Below, piece by piece: positions 1-9,397 of a stretch of DNA of 64,000 nucleotides. Positions within the stretch are counted from its first letter, which is position 1. Every line of letters begins with the position of its first letter. Position numbers and translations under genes: made by a program. Origin of the DNA: Jannaschia rubra (GTDB lineage: Bacteria; Pseudomonadota; Alphaproteobacteria; Rhodobacterales; Rhodobacteraceae); contig NZ_CXPG01000012.1 of NCBI RefSeq assembly GCF_001403735.1, positions 1 through 64,000 on the forward strand, given 5' to 3'. Below the pieces are notes generated by a model. The model had not been told where the DNA came from, did no database searches, and saw nothing but the letters and a program-made list of their open reading frames with translations.

Positions 1-118
1 CGAGGAATGGCGGCGCGGCCGGTTCGAGACCGTGCCGGGCGACGAGGAGGACTTCATCCCCCTGCCCGAAGACCAGACCAAGGCACGACGCGCCGAAGGC
101 GGCGTGCATTATCCGTGA
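1..118 (+). CDS. pirin family protein, C-terminal end only
   Basis: The first 38 or so codons are open from the window edge to a TGA at 116-118. The translated tail contains WRRGRFETVPGDEEDFIPLP, which closely resembles the conserved C-terminus of pirin-family cupins (a basic WRxGRF stretch, an acidic PGD.E run, then FIPLPE). Pirins are bicupin proteins, some with quercetinase activity. The metal-binding N-terminal cupin lies outside the window, so activity cannot be judged. A strong terminator follows at 165-190. Family assignment rests on this short tail only. Confidence 0.65.
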   Translation, partial: EEWRRGRFETVPGDEEDFIPLPEDQTKARRAEGGVHYP

Positions 119-164
119 TCCACGTCCCGACCCTCTCGGCCGGGGCCAGGAAGGCGCAACACAC

Positions 165-190
165 GAAAGGCCCCGCAAGCGGGGCCTTTC
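165..190 (+). terminator. intrinsic terminator after the pirin-like gene
   Basis: A perfect 11-bp inverted repeat (AAAGGCCCCGC / GCGGGGCCTTT) flanks a two-base centre, and the second arm ends in TTTC. It lies 47 bases past the pirin-like stop codon and would end that transcript. Confidence 0.8.
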
Positions 191-793
191 TCGGTCTGCC
201 AATCCGTGCGACCCCCACGGGCCGGGCCGGTCACGGCGCTTGGATCGTCAGCCTGAACCGGGTCGGCCGTATGCTGAGCCGCCGTCTAATTACCGGACAG
301 GGCGGGCGCTACATCTATTCCAACGGTGGATGGTATATGCTTGGCGCACTCCACCGGACACGACATGCCTGACCTCGCGCGCGACGGGTTGGCCGACCCG
401 AAGGGTGCTCACGTCCCGCGCGCTCGCTCATATGGGCGGGATGGTAATGAACGACGGATGATGGAATGACGCTCGGGTCTTGCCCGCTTCCTGCGTCGAG
501 ACGTCGGGGCAATCGCGGGGCAGGTCGCGGTACTACACTCCGGGACGGTGACGGCTCTGGCTGGTTCCTTGTCCGCATCGCAGGGCGTGACGCGGTCTAC
601 GGGCGCGGCTACGGCAGACAGGTCCTGGCAGGAGTACCCAATCCCAATCTGTCCATCGCGGTCACCTTCGATCCGGACCGCCTGGCCCGGTCAGCGGGAT
701 AGTTCGGCGACCTGTAGGGCTTGATGATCCTGATCGTCGAGGCGGCTTGAGGTTCCGGAGCGCGCTGAACGATACCGTACCGGGAAAGGCGGG
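191..793. other. about 600 bp with no recognisable gene
   Basis: No open frame here gives a protein with recognisable motifs, and short frames on both strands have arginine- and serine-rich, shadow-like composition. It lies between the pirin terminator and the dead kinase gene and may be further decayed coding sequence. No repeat, tRNA or clear promoter was seen. Confidence 0.6.
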
Positions 794-2122
794 TCAGTTC
801 GCCTTGACGGCTGGCAGACGCACCGTCGCGCGCAGATCCCGAATGGCCCAGTTTCCGAGCACGATCGTTCCGCCATATGCGGTCACGATGGAGCGTGCGA
901 TCGACATCTCAAGGTCAGTGCCGCCCTAGCGGACCCTGTTGTCGACAAGGTTGCCGATGGTCTGACCCAAGGCGACCGGGCGCGCCATGACCGTGACGAA
1001 CGCATCAGACTGAGACCGAACGCCCCGTTACCTGCATAGCCCGACAGGCAGGCGAGCAGGATCGACCGTTCGGACATCCTTTTCATCCTCGGCTACGCAG
1101 AGATGTTGGTGGACCGAGCCCGGAGCGCTTTCACGATACGGCAAAGTGCTATCCCCGCCGTCGCGGGGCTCGACGATGTCCAGTACCGCGCCCCCGGGAT
1201 CCTGGATGTCGCGTTCCAGGTGGCGAAGACCGATCCTGATACCGAACCGACGCGCGATATCCGGTTTGGGAGGAAAGTCCGTAAGTTCTCTTTGACGCAT
1301 CTCCTCCAGGTCCGTCCGATAGTTCTGTACGATCGGTCGCAGCGGAGCGGTCGGATCCAATACGGGTTTTCCCGACAGACGACCCTCGATGTCGACGGGG
1401 CGCCTGCCGCTGCCATCGCGGTCCGGCGCCAAGGTTCCACGACCATGCCGGTCACGGCATCTTCGCCCCCTACCCGCAAGGCACGCAGCAAGTTGTCCAC
1501 GTCATCCCGCACGCAGTGCAGCCCCCGAAGCGGACGCTTCGGATCGGACCGGGAGCCGGTGGTCAGACGTCGTTCCCGCGCGGCCCCGGCGATATACATG
1601 GCCAGTTCGATCATACCCTTTTCGGATCTCGCCGGTGCGGCCGAAGAGATCGCCCTCGCCTGTTCCCAAAGCCCGCTGCGATGCCTCACTGGTGCGGTGC
1701 CAGCAGGCCCGATACCCGCGCGCCGATCTCTGCTTCAAAACGTGAGGTGCGGGCTCGCCGAACCAGAAACCCTGTGGTCAGACCGGCGCCACATCCGATG
1801 GCGACTGCGGCCATGACCGGTGCGGCCGGGATCCCGTCAGAAAACGTGGCGACAACCATCAGCGGGGCCGAAGCGAGCGTCAGGACAGGCGCGGTGGAGA
1901 TGGGATCCCGAGCGCCACGACAGCCCCCGAGAGCCGTACCGGGAACCATCCGATCTCCCGCTTGAATGCCCGTTCAAGAGAGCCTCCGGCGTCGCCTTCG
2001 TTGACACCCATGGCCAGGATCACAACCGTCAGCCCGAGGACACAAACCATCCCAAGCATAGCGAGACCGGCGACGGTCGTGCGTACGGCCTGCTGACCCC
2101 ACCACCCGTGACGCAGGAACAA
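794..2122 (-). pseudogene. decayed sensor histidine kinase
   Basis: Pieces of a classical membrane sensor kinase can be read in order on the minus strand, but in different frames. There is a first membrane segment (about 2000-2090, TTVAGLAMLGMVCVLGLTVV) and a second (about 1750-1810). A broken H-box at 1555-1599 reads MYIAGAARERRLTTG where the family has AAHELRTPL, so the phosphoacceptor His is gone. An N-box follows (ALGQTIGNLVDNRVR, about 929-973), then an in-frame TAG at 926-928, then a G-region (MSIARSIVTAYGGTIVLGN, about 853-910) and a TGA at 794-796. The original length of about 440 codons fits the family. Several frameshifts and a stop make it non-functional. No partner response regulator is visible beside it. 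Confidence 0.8.
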
Positions 2123-2304
2123 TCACGTCATATCCAACTCGAAGCGTCGGTCTTGTCAGTGAGCCGTGACGCGAAAGGTCGCGGGAGTGAATGGCCCTTT
2201 ATCGTCGGGTGCGGACGCAGCGGTCGGGACAAACCTGCGATGAGACCCCGGCGGGCGAAGGGGAATGCGCCAGGATCGACGCGAGCAACAGCTTCGCGGG
2301 TCTG

Positions 2305-3957
2305 TCACGACTGGGGGGTGTCAGGGTTTCCCGCTCGGGGGTCCGTCGCGTCATCCGGCACGGTATCTTCCAGTTCCGAAGGGCTCCAGTAGCCGATCAG
2401 GATGCCCGCGGCGGCCTCCGCCACGCGGGGATCGCGGGCCGCGATCTTCTCGTCCGAAATGGTCGTCCGCTGGCTGGTCCGGCGCGTCCACTCGAAGAAC
2501 AGCCCTTCCATCCGGGCTAACTCCTGCGAGTGGTCCGGTGAGGTCGCGAGATCGACGAGTTCGTCGGGATCCGTTTCGAGGTCGTGGAGCATCGGTCGGA
2601 AGCCTTCGGCGAACACGTATTTCCAGCGGCCGTCGAACACCATGGTGAGTTTGGCATCCCGGACCGGGACGCCGAGACGGCGGCGGACATCGCGCATCGA
2701 ATAGTCGTATTCCGATACCGCGACGTCCCGCACCTTCCGCATGCGCCCGTGCAGGACAGGCAGCAAGGAATGTCCTTCGAGAATGTGGGAAACCTCCGGT
2801 CCGCCGAAATGGTCAAGGAACGTGGGTACGAGGTCGATCGCCTCCACCAGCGCGTCGCTGGTCTGCCCCCGCGTGGCGTCGGCATCGGGCGATGGGTCGA
2901 CGACGATCAGGGGAACCCGGGCCGAAGGATCGTGAAACAACTCCTTCTCTCCCATCCAGTGATCGCCGAGATAGTCGCCGTGGTCGGAGGTGAAGACGAT
3001 CAGCGTAGTCTCGGACAGGCCCCGTTCGTCGAGGAAATCCAGGAGCGCACCCATCTCGTCGTCGATCTGCCGGATCAGGCCCATGTAGGCCCCGATCACC
3101 CGCGTCCGAACCTCGTCGCGCGCGAAAGCGCGGCTCACCCGTTCTTCCATGAAGGCAGCGAAAACGGGGTGTGCGTTCTCGCGCTCCGCCTCGGTCCGTA
3201 CGACGGGGCGATGCGTCTCGGGCGGATACATGTCGTGGTAGGGGGCGGGGACGATATAGGGCCAATGCGGTTTGATGAGCGACAGGTGCAGGCACCACGG
3301 CTCGTCGCCGGCCTCGCGCATGAAATCTATTGCCCGGCGGACGATGTAGGGGGTTTCGCTGTCCTCGGCATCGGCACGAGCGGGCTTGTCGGCGTTCTCC
3401 ATGAACCAGCCGGACAGCAGGGTGCCGTCGTCATCCTCGGCGGAATTGGCTACATCGTCCCAGGGGTTGTCGTCGTTCCAGCCCTTCGCGCGCATGTAGT
3501 CATCGTAGTTGCGGTTGCGCGCATAGCGGCCGCCGTCGGGATGCAGCCCATCGTCCCGCTCATAGGGTTCGAAACCGCATTCGGCGACCCGGACGCCGAT
3601 TTCGCTGTCGGGCGCGAGGCCCAGCCGCCGCATCCCCTCGGCGTCGGCGGTCATATGGGTCTTGCCGCAGAGCGCGGTCCGCACGCCGAGCGGACGCAGA
3701 TGGTCGCCCAGGGTCATCTCTCCCACCTTCAGAGGCACGTTGTTCCAGGTCGAACCGTGGCTCGAGACATAGCGACCGGTATAGAAGGACATCCGCGACG
3801 GCCCGCAGATCGGCGACTGCACATAGCAGCGGTCGAACAGCACCCCCCGGCGGGCCAGCCGGTCGATGTTCGGCGTCCGCAGGTGGGGATGGCCCGTGCA
3901 CGACAGATAGTCCCAGCGAAGCTGGTCGCACATTATGAACAGGGCGTTCTTGGCCAT
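2305..3957 (-). CDS. sulfatase (alkaline phosphatase superfamily)
   Basis: A 550-residue hydrolase with no signal peptide, so probably cytoplasmic. Near the N-terminus it has the metal-binding DQ (residues 11-12) and, at residues 51-55, C-G-P-S-R, the C-x-P-S-R signature whose cysteine is converted to formylglycine in sulfatases. A TSDHGDYLGDH metal-site motif follows in the second half. Substrates in this family include aryl and alkyl sulfates, choline sulfate and phosphonate monoesters; the sequence alone does not choose. The ATG at 3957 is preceded by AAAGG and matches the family start (MAKNALFIMCDQ); a longer frame reaching 4218 has no support. It is the last gene of an operon with the TAXI-TRAP transporter, 62 bp after the binding protein. 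No sulfatase-maturation gene is present nearby. Confidence 0.85.
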   Translation of the reverse strand: MAKNALFIMCDQLRWDYLSCTGHPHLRTPNIDRLARRGVLFDRCYVQSPICGPSRMSFYTGRYVSSHGSTWNNVPLKVGEMTLGDHLRPLGVRTALCGKTHMTADAEGMRRLGLAPDSEIGVRVAECGFEPYERDDGLHPDGGRYARNRNYDDYMRAKGWNDDNPWDDVANSAEDDDGTLLSGWFMENADKPARADAEDSETPYIVRRAIDFMREAGDEPWCLHLSLIKPHWPYIVPAPYHDMYPPETHRPVVRTEAERENAHPVFAAFMEERVSRAFARDEVRTRVIGAYMGLIRQIDDEMGALLDFLDERGLSETTLIVFTSDHGDYLGDHWMGEKELFHDPSARVPLIVVDPSPDADATRGQTSDALVEAIDLVPTFLDHFGGPEVSHILEGHSLLPVLHGRMRKVRDVAVSEYDYSMRDVRRRLGVPVRDAKLTMVFDGRWKYVFAEGFRPMLHDLETDPDELVDLATSPDHSQELARMEGLFFEWTRRTSQRTTISDEKIAARDPRVAEAAAGILIGYWSPSELEDTVPDDATDPRAGNPDTPQS

Positions 3958-4019
3958 GGGATACTGCCTTTCATCGTGTGGCGGGGCCGGCGGGGGAGAG
4001 GACACCGGCCCCTGGCCCG

Positions 4020-5060
4020 TCAGCCGCGCGCGGCCTCGGGGATGGTGACGCCCAGTTCCTGCAACGCGCTCAGCGCGCCGGGGTGAAGGGCGAGGTTGAT
4101 GTCCTGGACCGCAGCCTCGGGCGTGATCTCGGCCATCCAGGGCGCGCTCGCCGCCATGTCCGCCACGCCCTCGTAGAAGACAAGGACCATCCGGCGGATC
4201 ATCTCCTCGTCCTGCCATTCGTTCGTGATGATCCCCACCGTCACCGACAGGGTGTTGACGTCACGGGGGTTCACCTGGTTCTCGCCGTAGGTTCCGGCCC
4301 TGAGCTGCGCGACGCGAAAGCCGGGGCGGCCGGTGAGGGCCTGCACCGGCTCGGACTCCAGCTCCTCATCGGGAATGCCGAGGAAGCGGATCGGGTTCAT
4401 CACCGCGATCTGGGTAAGGGCAGGACTGGGGGCGTTGGTCGGGTTGCAGTAGACGTCGAGGTTGCCGTCCTGAAAGGACGACGTGGCCGCATCCCACCCC
4501 AGGTTGACCACCTGGAAGTCCTTGCCGGGGATCAGCCCCGCCACGTTCTCGAAAAGCTGCGCCATGGTCGCATAGGCCGCGCTGCCCGGCGGGCCGAGAA
4601 AGACCCGCTTGCCACGCACGCCGCCCAGCGTCTCGATCCCGGAGCCGGCATAGACGACGATGTGATAGAGCCCCATGGGAAAGTTCAGCACCGTGCGCAG
4701 ATGCGTGGCCCATTCGGGGGCCTGGTCGATCTTGGCATACATCGCCGCCTGCTTCCGCAGCAATGCCGTCAGTACGGGGGAGCCCATGCAGAAGGCCATG
4801 TTCCCGCGCGCAACCTCGATGATGTGGCGCGTCGCCGCCCCCGTGGAGTTCAGCTGGATCTCGTATTCCGGCAACCTGCGGTTCACGATATTGGAGAAGG
4901 CCGTCATCACGAGGTTCGGGCTGGTGCCCGGCCCGAGCGTCGACATGCGAAGGATCTCGCGCGCCAGAGCGGGACCGGCCCCGGCCATCGTCATCGCGCC
5001 CGCCGCCGCGCCGGCCGCAAGGAGGCGACGACGGGTGAGCCGTGTGGTTTCCTGTGTCAT
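4020..5060 (-). CDS. TAXI-family TRAP transporter solute-binding protein
   Basis: A 346-residue periplasmic binding protein. The N-terminus TRRRLLAAGAAAGAMTMAG.. has a twin-arginine-like leader, a hydrophobic stretch and an AXA-type cleavage site near residue 33. The mature start (LRMSTLGPGTSPNLVMTAFSNIVNR) is typical of the TAXI class of TRAP receptors, which work with fused permeases such as the one encoded just upstream (15 bp gap). The ligand is unknown. Its operon mate is a sulfatase and the divergent cluster degrades homogentisate, so a sulfated or otherwise acidic aromatic ligand is an inference only. Confidence 0.88.
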   Translation of the reverse strand: MTQETTRLTRRRLLAAGAAAGAMTMAGAGPALAREILRMSTLGPGTSPNLVMTAFSNIVNRRLPEYEIQLNSTGAATRHIIEVARGNMAFCMGSPVLTALLRKQAAMYAKIDQAPEWATHLRTVLNFPMGLYHIVVYAGSGIETLGGVRGKRVFLGPPGSAAYATMAQLFENVAGLIPGKDFQVVNLGWDAATSSFQDGNLDVYCNPTNAPSPALTQIAVMNPIRFLGIPDEELESEPVQALTGRPGFRVAQLRAGTYGENQVNPRDVNTLSVTVGIITNEWQDEEMIRRMVLVFYEGVADMAASAPWMAEITPEAAVQDINLALHPGALSALQELGVTIPEAARG

Positions 5061-5075
5061 CGCGCGATCCTCCCG

Positions 5076-6935
5076 TTACGCGTTTTCGATCGGGTTCAGG
5101 GCCCGCCGGCGGTCGAAGACCAGAAGCGCGGCCGCGGCCAGCAGGCAGATGACGCTGACCACCGGGCCGAAGAAGATCAGCCCGCCGGACAGCGCGACCC
5201 CGACGACGGCCATCGGCCAATGTCCGCGGCGCGGATAGCAGGCGCGGGCCAGCAGGATCATCGCGACCGAGACGAAGACGATGTCGGCAAGCGACTCGAG
5301 CATCGGATGCCCCGTCCCGAGCAGCAGAGCCGGCTGATAGACGAATGCGAAGGGGATGAGGAAGCCGGGCAGTGCCAGGCGCGTCGCCTCGAACGCGGTG
5401 GCCATCGCCCGCGCGCCCGCGATCGGTGCCGCCGCGAAGGCCGCGAGGGCGACAGGCGGGGTCACGGCAGAAAGCACGCCGAAATAGAGCACGAAGAGAT
5501 GCGTATGCACCGTCGGCACGCCGAGCTTGGCCAGCGCGGTCCCCATTACCAGCACCACGATCAGGTAGGCCGGCACCGTCGGCATCCCCATTCCCAGAAG
5601 CAGGCAGGCCACCGCCATCAGGATCAGCGCGATGGGCAGGCTGGTTTCGGCATAGACCGCGATGCCCGCCGCGAAGCGCAGTCCCACACCCGTCATGTTC
5701 AGGACCCCCACGACGACCCCGACGGCCGCCACGATGACGATGAGCTGCGCGGCCACCATCCCCGTCGCCACGAAGAACTGGCGCCATGCGGCAAGGTCCG
5801 TCAGCAGGCCGGGACGGAGCGCGCTGCCCAGGACGAAGGCCACGACGACGCCCATGAGACCGGCATAGGCGGCGGAGGTGCCGCTCACCATCGAGACGAC
5901 GATCGCGGCGAGCGACACGACGAAGACGGCGACCTGCGCCATCTCGCGCCAGTCGAAGCTGAGCTTCGGACGCTCGACGTCCGCGACCTCCATCCGGTCT
6001 GTCGCGAACGAGATCGCGACGAACAGCGCGCCGAAGTAGAGAAGCGCGGGAATGGCGGCCGCGATCACGATCGACAGGTAGGGAACGCCGGTGATGTCGG
6101 CCATGATGAAGGCGACGGCCCCCATGATCGGCGGCATGATCTGCCCCCCGCTCGACGAGGCCGCTTCGACGGCACCGGCGAACCGGGGCGAGAACCCGCG
6201 CTTCTTTATCATCGGGATCGTAATCACACCCGTTCCCGCCACGTTGGCCACCGCGCTGCCCGAGATCGTCCCGAACAGCCCCGAGGCCAGGACCGCTGCG
6301 TTCGCCGGTCCGGACTTGAGCCGCCCCGTGGCGGCGATGGCGACCTTGATAAGGGTCCGGTCGATGCGCAGGAACTCCAGCAGCGCGCCGAACAGGATGT
6401 AGATCAGGATCGTCGACACGACCGTCGCCATGGGCGCACCGAACACCCCGTCGAACGAGAACCAAAGCACCAGCATGACTTCCTCGACCGAGATGAAGGC
6501 ATGGCGCAGGAAGCCCGGCGCGTATTGTCCGAACAGCGCATAGACGAAGGCCGCAGCGGTGATTGCGGCCATGACCCCGCCCACGGTGCGGCGCGTGAAC
6601 TCGATCACTGCGATGACGGCGGCAGCGCCCGCGAGCTTGTCCATCGTGGTCAGCAGATAGAGGCCGGTCTCGATCTCGGCGGTGGAGCGGAAGTAGGCGA
6701 AGACCCCGAAGGCCAGCAGGGCGAGCATCCCCGTCAGGACGGCGACGTTGAGCGGACGCCCGTCGATCTCGACATGAACGAGCGCGGTTATCGCGGCCGC
6801 CACCATCAGCATCCCGACCCTGAGCCAGGAATCGTTGAAGACACCGAACATCGACACGTAAAGCACCACGCAGACGATGATCATCGACGTGAGAGTGAGC
6901 AGTGTCCTGCTCCAGGGTATGGATCCTTGCTGCAC
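5076..6935 (-). CDS. TRAP transporter permease, fused small and large subunits (TAXI type)
   Basis: A 619-residue polytopic inner-membrane protein. An N-terminal group of membrane segments equivalent to DctQ is joined to a DctM-like domain containing SGLFGTISGSAVANVAGTGV and SSSGGQIMPPIMGAVAF, both hallmarks of TRAP large subunits. Fusion is usual for TAXI systems. The start is a GTG at 6935 with GGAGG seven bases upstream. It is the first gene of the minus-strand operon; the IclR-type operator at 7039-7053 lies about 100 bp upstream, between this operon and the divergent regulator gene, so shared control is likely. Confidence 0.9.
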   Translation of the reverse strand: MQQGSIPWSRTLLTLTSMIIVCVVLYVSMFGVFNDSWLRVGMLMVAAAITALVHVEIDGRPLNVAVLTGMLALLAFGVFAYFRSTAEIETGLYLLTTMDKLAGAAAVIAVIEFTRRTVGGVMAAITAAAFVYALFGQYAPGFLRHAFISVEEVMLVLWFSFDGVFGAPMATVVSTILIYILFGALLEFLRIDRTLIKVAIAATGRLKSGPANAAVLASGLFGTISGSAVANVAGTGVITIPMIKKRGFSPRFAGAVEAASSSGGQIMPPIMGAVAFIMADITGVPYLSIVIAAAIPALLYFGALFVAISFATDRMEVADVERPKLSFDWREMAQVAVFVVSLAAIVVSMVSGTSAAYAGLMGVVVAFVLGSALRPGLLTDLAAWRQFFVATGMVAAQLIVIVAAVGVVVGVLNMTGVGLRFAAGIAVYAETSLPIALILMAVACLLLGMGMPTVPAYLIVVLVMGTALAKLGVPTVHTHLFVLYFGVLSAVTPPVALAAFAAAPIAGARAMATAFEATRLALPGFLIPFAFVYQPALLLGTGHPMLESLADIVFVSVAMILLARACYPRRGHWPMAVVGVALSGGLIFFGPVVSVICLLAAAALLVFDRRRALNPIENA

Positions 6936-7038
6936 CTTGGTCTCCTCCCGAAACCGGTTTCATGCCGCCGGGCCGCCGCTGAGGCGACCTCAAGCTTGCC
7001 ATAAGGTAAACCGGCCTTGACGGATCGCGGAGTCCGCG

Positions 7039-7053
7039 TTCCACTCAGTGAAA
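7039..7053. promoter_or_regulatory. inverted-repeat operator (IclR-family type), divergent promoter
   Basis: TTCCAC-TCA-GTGAAA is a 6-3-6 inverted repeat with one mismatch. It ends one base before the ATG of the IclR-family gene. The same element, perfect, recurs at 7876-7890 ahead of hmgA. Binding here could repress the regulator itself and also act on the divergent TRAP-sulfatase operon. Confidence 0.72.
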
Positions 7054-7054
7054 C

Positions 7055-7849
7055 ATGACAAAACTGAATCGTTCCATAGAACGCGGACTTCTCGTGCTCG
7101 AGACGGTGTCCAGCAACGGACCGACGTCCCTTGCGGCCCTTTCGCGGACGACGGGTCTCCCCAAGGCTACCCTGCTCAGGATCTGCGCGACCCTCGAGCA
7201 GCGCCGCTGGCTTGCGCGTCGAAGCGCGAACGGACGCTATCAGCTCGGCTCGGCCTTCCCCGACCAGGGGTCCCGACCGGAGGGCACACACCGGCTGATC
7301 GAGGCGGGGTCGGAGGAACTCCTGCGCCTGTCGGAGAAGACGGGTCTTGCCGCCGATCTTGCAGGCGAGGTCGGCAAGGGCCGGGTCGAGATCATCGACA
7401 CGACGCGGGTCTACAAGACGCATGACCTGAACCCCGACTGCATCGGCTTCCGCCCGTCGCCGTTCCGCTCGGCGCTCGGTTCGGCCTATCTGTTCGCGCT
7501 GTCGCCCGAGGCGCGGGCGGGGGTCGTGGCAGACCTGGCACGCAATCTGCCCGCCAAGGACCGTTCGGCCGTCGATCGACTGCCGCAGTGGCTGCGGGAT
7601 TTTCAGACGAGGGGATACGGCATTCGCCAGGACGGCTACTGGGGCCGTGCCGTAGATTACGGTGCGCTGCCGAGCGCCATCGCGGTGCCGATCACAGTCG
7701 CGGGGCGTCCGGTCGGCGCCGTGAACCTGGTCTGGCCCGCCGAGGGGGAGCCGGTCGCGCGGGTGGCCGACGAACACTTGCCGGACCTCAAGGCCGCCGC
7801 GGCCTCCATCGCACGGAACATGCGGGGCGTCATCGATTCGCCGGGTTGA
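7055..7849 (+). CDS. IclR-family transcriptional regulator
   Basis: A 264-residue regulator with an N-terminal winged helix (SIERGLLVLETV, then SLAALSRTTGLPKATLLRICATLE at about residues 25-50) and a C-terminal IclR effector domain. It is divergent from the TAXI-TRAP operon and directly upstream of the homogentisate genes. In pseudomonads the homogentisate cluster is controlled by the IclR-family protein HmgR, so the same role is plausible here, with homogentisate or a precursor as effector. The ATG at 7055 has no clear ribosome-binding site and touches the operator at 7039-7053, which suggests a leaderless or very short-leader, autoregulated transcript. The length is normal for the family. 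Confidence 0.9.
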   Translation: MTKLNRSIERGLLVLETVSSNGPTSLAALSRTTGLPKATLLRICATLEQRRWLARRSANGRYQLGSAFPDQGSRPEGTHRLIEAGSEELLRLSEKTGLAADLAGEVGKGRVEIIDTTRVYKTHDLNPDCIGFRPSPFRSALGSAYLFALSPEARAGVVADLARNLPAKDRSAVDRLPQWLRDFQTRGYGIRQDGYWGRAVDYGALPSAIAVPITVAGRPVGAVNLVWPAEGEPVARVADEHLPDLKAAAASIARNMRGVIDSPG

Positions 7850-7875
7850 GGCGGCGAACGGCACGCAGCCGTTCA

Positions 7876-7890
7876 TTTCACTTGGTGAAA
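7876..7890. promoter_or_regulatory. perfect IclR-type operator ahead of hmgA
   Basis: TTTCAC-TTG-GTGAAA is a perfect 6-3-6 inverted repeat, matching the element at 7039-7053 in all but one arm position. It lies 81 bp upstream of the hmgA ATG, a normal place for a repressor or activator site. Confidence 0.78.
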
Positions 7891-7971
7891 CGGCCCGTCG
7901 AAGGGGCACCCCCTTTGCGGTAGACTGACGCAACTGTCGCGACGCATTATCGGCAATGGAGGAGGAGAACG

Positions 7972-9327
7972 ATGAACGACGTCAGCAACATCAAGCTCGT
8001 GCAGGCGGACGGCTCGGCCGTCACCGCGGGCTACATGCCCGGCTTCGGCAACGACTTCGAGACCGAGGCCCTGCCCGGCGCCCTGCCGCAGGGCATGAAC
8101 TCCCCGCAGAAGGTGAACTACGGCCTCTACGGCGAGCAGCTGTCGGGCACGGCCTTCACCGCCCCCAGCCACCAGAACGAGCGGACCTGGTGCTATCGCA
8201 TCCGCCCGTCGGTGAAGCACTCGGGCCGCTACGAACGCATCGACCTGCCCTACTGGAAATCCGCGCCCCATGTGATCGAGAACGTCACCAGCCTTGGCCA
8301 GTACCGCTGGGATCCCGTCCCGCATTCCGAAAGGGAACTGACCTGGCTCACCGGCATGTACACGATGACGACCGCGGGCGACGTGAACACCCAGGTCGGC
8401 ATGGCCAGCCACATCTATCTCGTCACCGAGAGCATGAAGGACGCCTATTTCTACTCGGCCGATTCCGAACTGCTGATCGTGCCGCAGGAGGGCCGCCTGC
8501 GGTTCTGCACGGAGCTCGGCATCATCGACCTGGAGCCGAAGGAGATCGCGATCATCCCGCGCGGCCTCGTCTACCGCGTCGAGGTGATCGAGGGCCCGGC
8601 GCGCGGCTTCGTCTGCGAGAACTACGGCCAGAAGTTCGAGCTTCCGGGCCGCGGCCCCATCGGCGCCAACTGCATGGCCAACCGGCGCGATTTCAAGACG
8701 CCCGTCGCCGCCTTCGAGGATCGCGAGGTTCCGAGCACCCTGACGATCAAGTGGTGCGGCCAGTTCCACGAAACGAAGATCGACCAGAGCCCGCTCGACG
8801 TGGTGGCCTGGCACGGCAACTACGCGCCGGTGAAATACGACCTGCGGACCTATTGTCCGGTGGGCGCGATCCTGTTCGACCATCCCGACCCGTCGATCTT
8901 TACCGTGCTGACCGCGCCGTCGTCCTCGCCGGGGACCGCCAATATCGACTTCGTGCTGTTCCGCGAACGCTGGATGACCATGGAGGATACCTTCCGCCCG
9001 CCGTGGTACCACAAGAACGTCATGTCCGAGATGATGGGAAACATCTACGGCCAGTATGACGCCAAGCCACAGGGATTCGTGCCGGGCGGGCTGAGTCTGC
9101 ACAACATGATGCTGCCCCATGGCCCGGATCGCGACGCGTTCGAAAACGCCTCGAACGCGGATCTCCAGCCGGAGAAGCTCGACAACACCATGTCCTTCAT
9201 GTTCGAAACGCGCTTCCCCCAGCATCTGACCGAGTTCGCGGCCCGGGAGGCCCCGCTGCAGGACGATTACATCGACTGCTGGAAGAGCCTGGAGAAGAAA
9301 TTCGACGGCACGCCCGGCAAGAAGTGA
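7972..9327 (+). CDS. hmgA: homogentisate 1,2-dioxygenase
   Basis: A 451-residue cytoplasmic ring-cleavage enzyme converting homogentisate and O2 to maleylacetoacetate. The iron ligands of the family are visible: His347 (in PPWYHKN), Glu353 (MSEMMG) and His383 (LPHGPD). The residue equivalent to the catalytic-base histidine is His304 (LFDHPDPS). The length matches bacterial and human enzymes. The ATG at 7972 follows a GGAGGAG site. It opens a long plus-strand gene series through fahA and maiA to the CoA-transferase, the complete lower tyrosine/phenylacetate-type pathway. The IclR-type operator at 7876-7890 probably controls it. Confidence 0.97.
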   Translation: MNDVSNIKLVQADGSAVTAGYMPGFGNDFETEALPGALPQGMNSPQKVNYGLYGEQLSGTAFTAPSHQNERTWCYRIRPSVKHSGRYERIDLPYWKSAPHVIENVTSLGQYRWDPVPHSERELTWLTGMYTMTTAGDVNTQVGMASHIYLVTESMKDAYFYSADSELLIVPQEGRLRFCTELGIIDLEPKEIAIIPRGLVYRVEVIEGPARGFVCENYGQKFELPGRGPIGANCMANRRDFKTPVAAFEDREVPSTLTIKWCGQFHETKIDQSPLDVVAWHGNYAPVKYDLRTYCPVGAILFDHPDPSIFTVLTAPSSSPGTANIDFVLFRERWMTMEDTFRPPWYHKNVMSEMMGNIYGQYDAKPQGFVPGGLSLHNMMLPHGPDRDAFENASNADLQPEKLDNTMSFMFETRFPQHLTEFAAREAPLQDDYIDCWKSLEKKFDGTPGKK

Positions 9328-9338
9328 CCCGCACGGGC

Positions 9339-9362
9339 GGACGGCGCCGGAACGCGCCGTCC
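9339..9362 (+). other. intergenic hairpin between hmgA and fahA
   Basis: A 9-bp perfect stem (GGACGGCGC / GCGCCGTCC) with a six-base loop begins 12 bases after the hmgA stop. No T-run follows, so it is more likely an mRNA-stability or processing element than a terminator. Confidence 0.5.
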
Positions 9363-9397
9363 ATCCGCGACTTTTCCCGAACCATCGAGGAGGTTCC

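Noticed and set aside
1103-1965. Plus-strand open frames of 150-240 codons
   Set aside because: They lie antisense to the decayed histidine kinase, have no recognisable motif and overlap each other in different frames.
2123-2304. Search for a response regulator remnant beside the dead kinase
   Set aside because: All minus-strand frames were read; no winged-helix or receiver motif is visible.
3978-7044. Very long open frames on both strands across the TRAP operon
   Set aside because: High GC third positions keep shadow frames open. Their His/Arg/Asp-rich low-complexity translations have no family motifs, while the minus-strand TRAP frames do.
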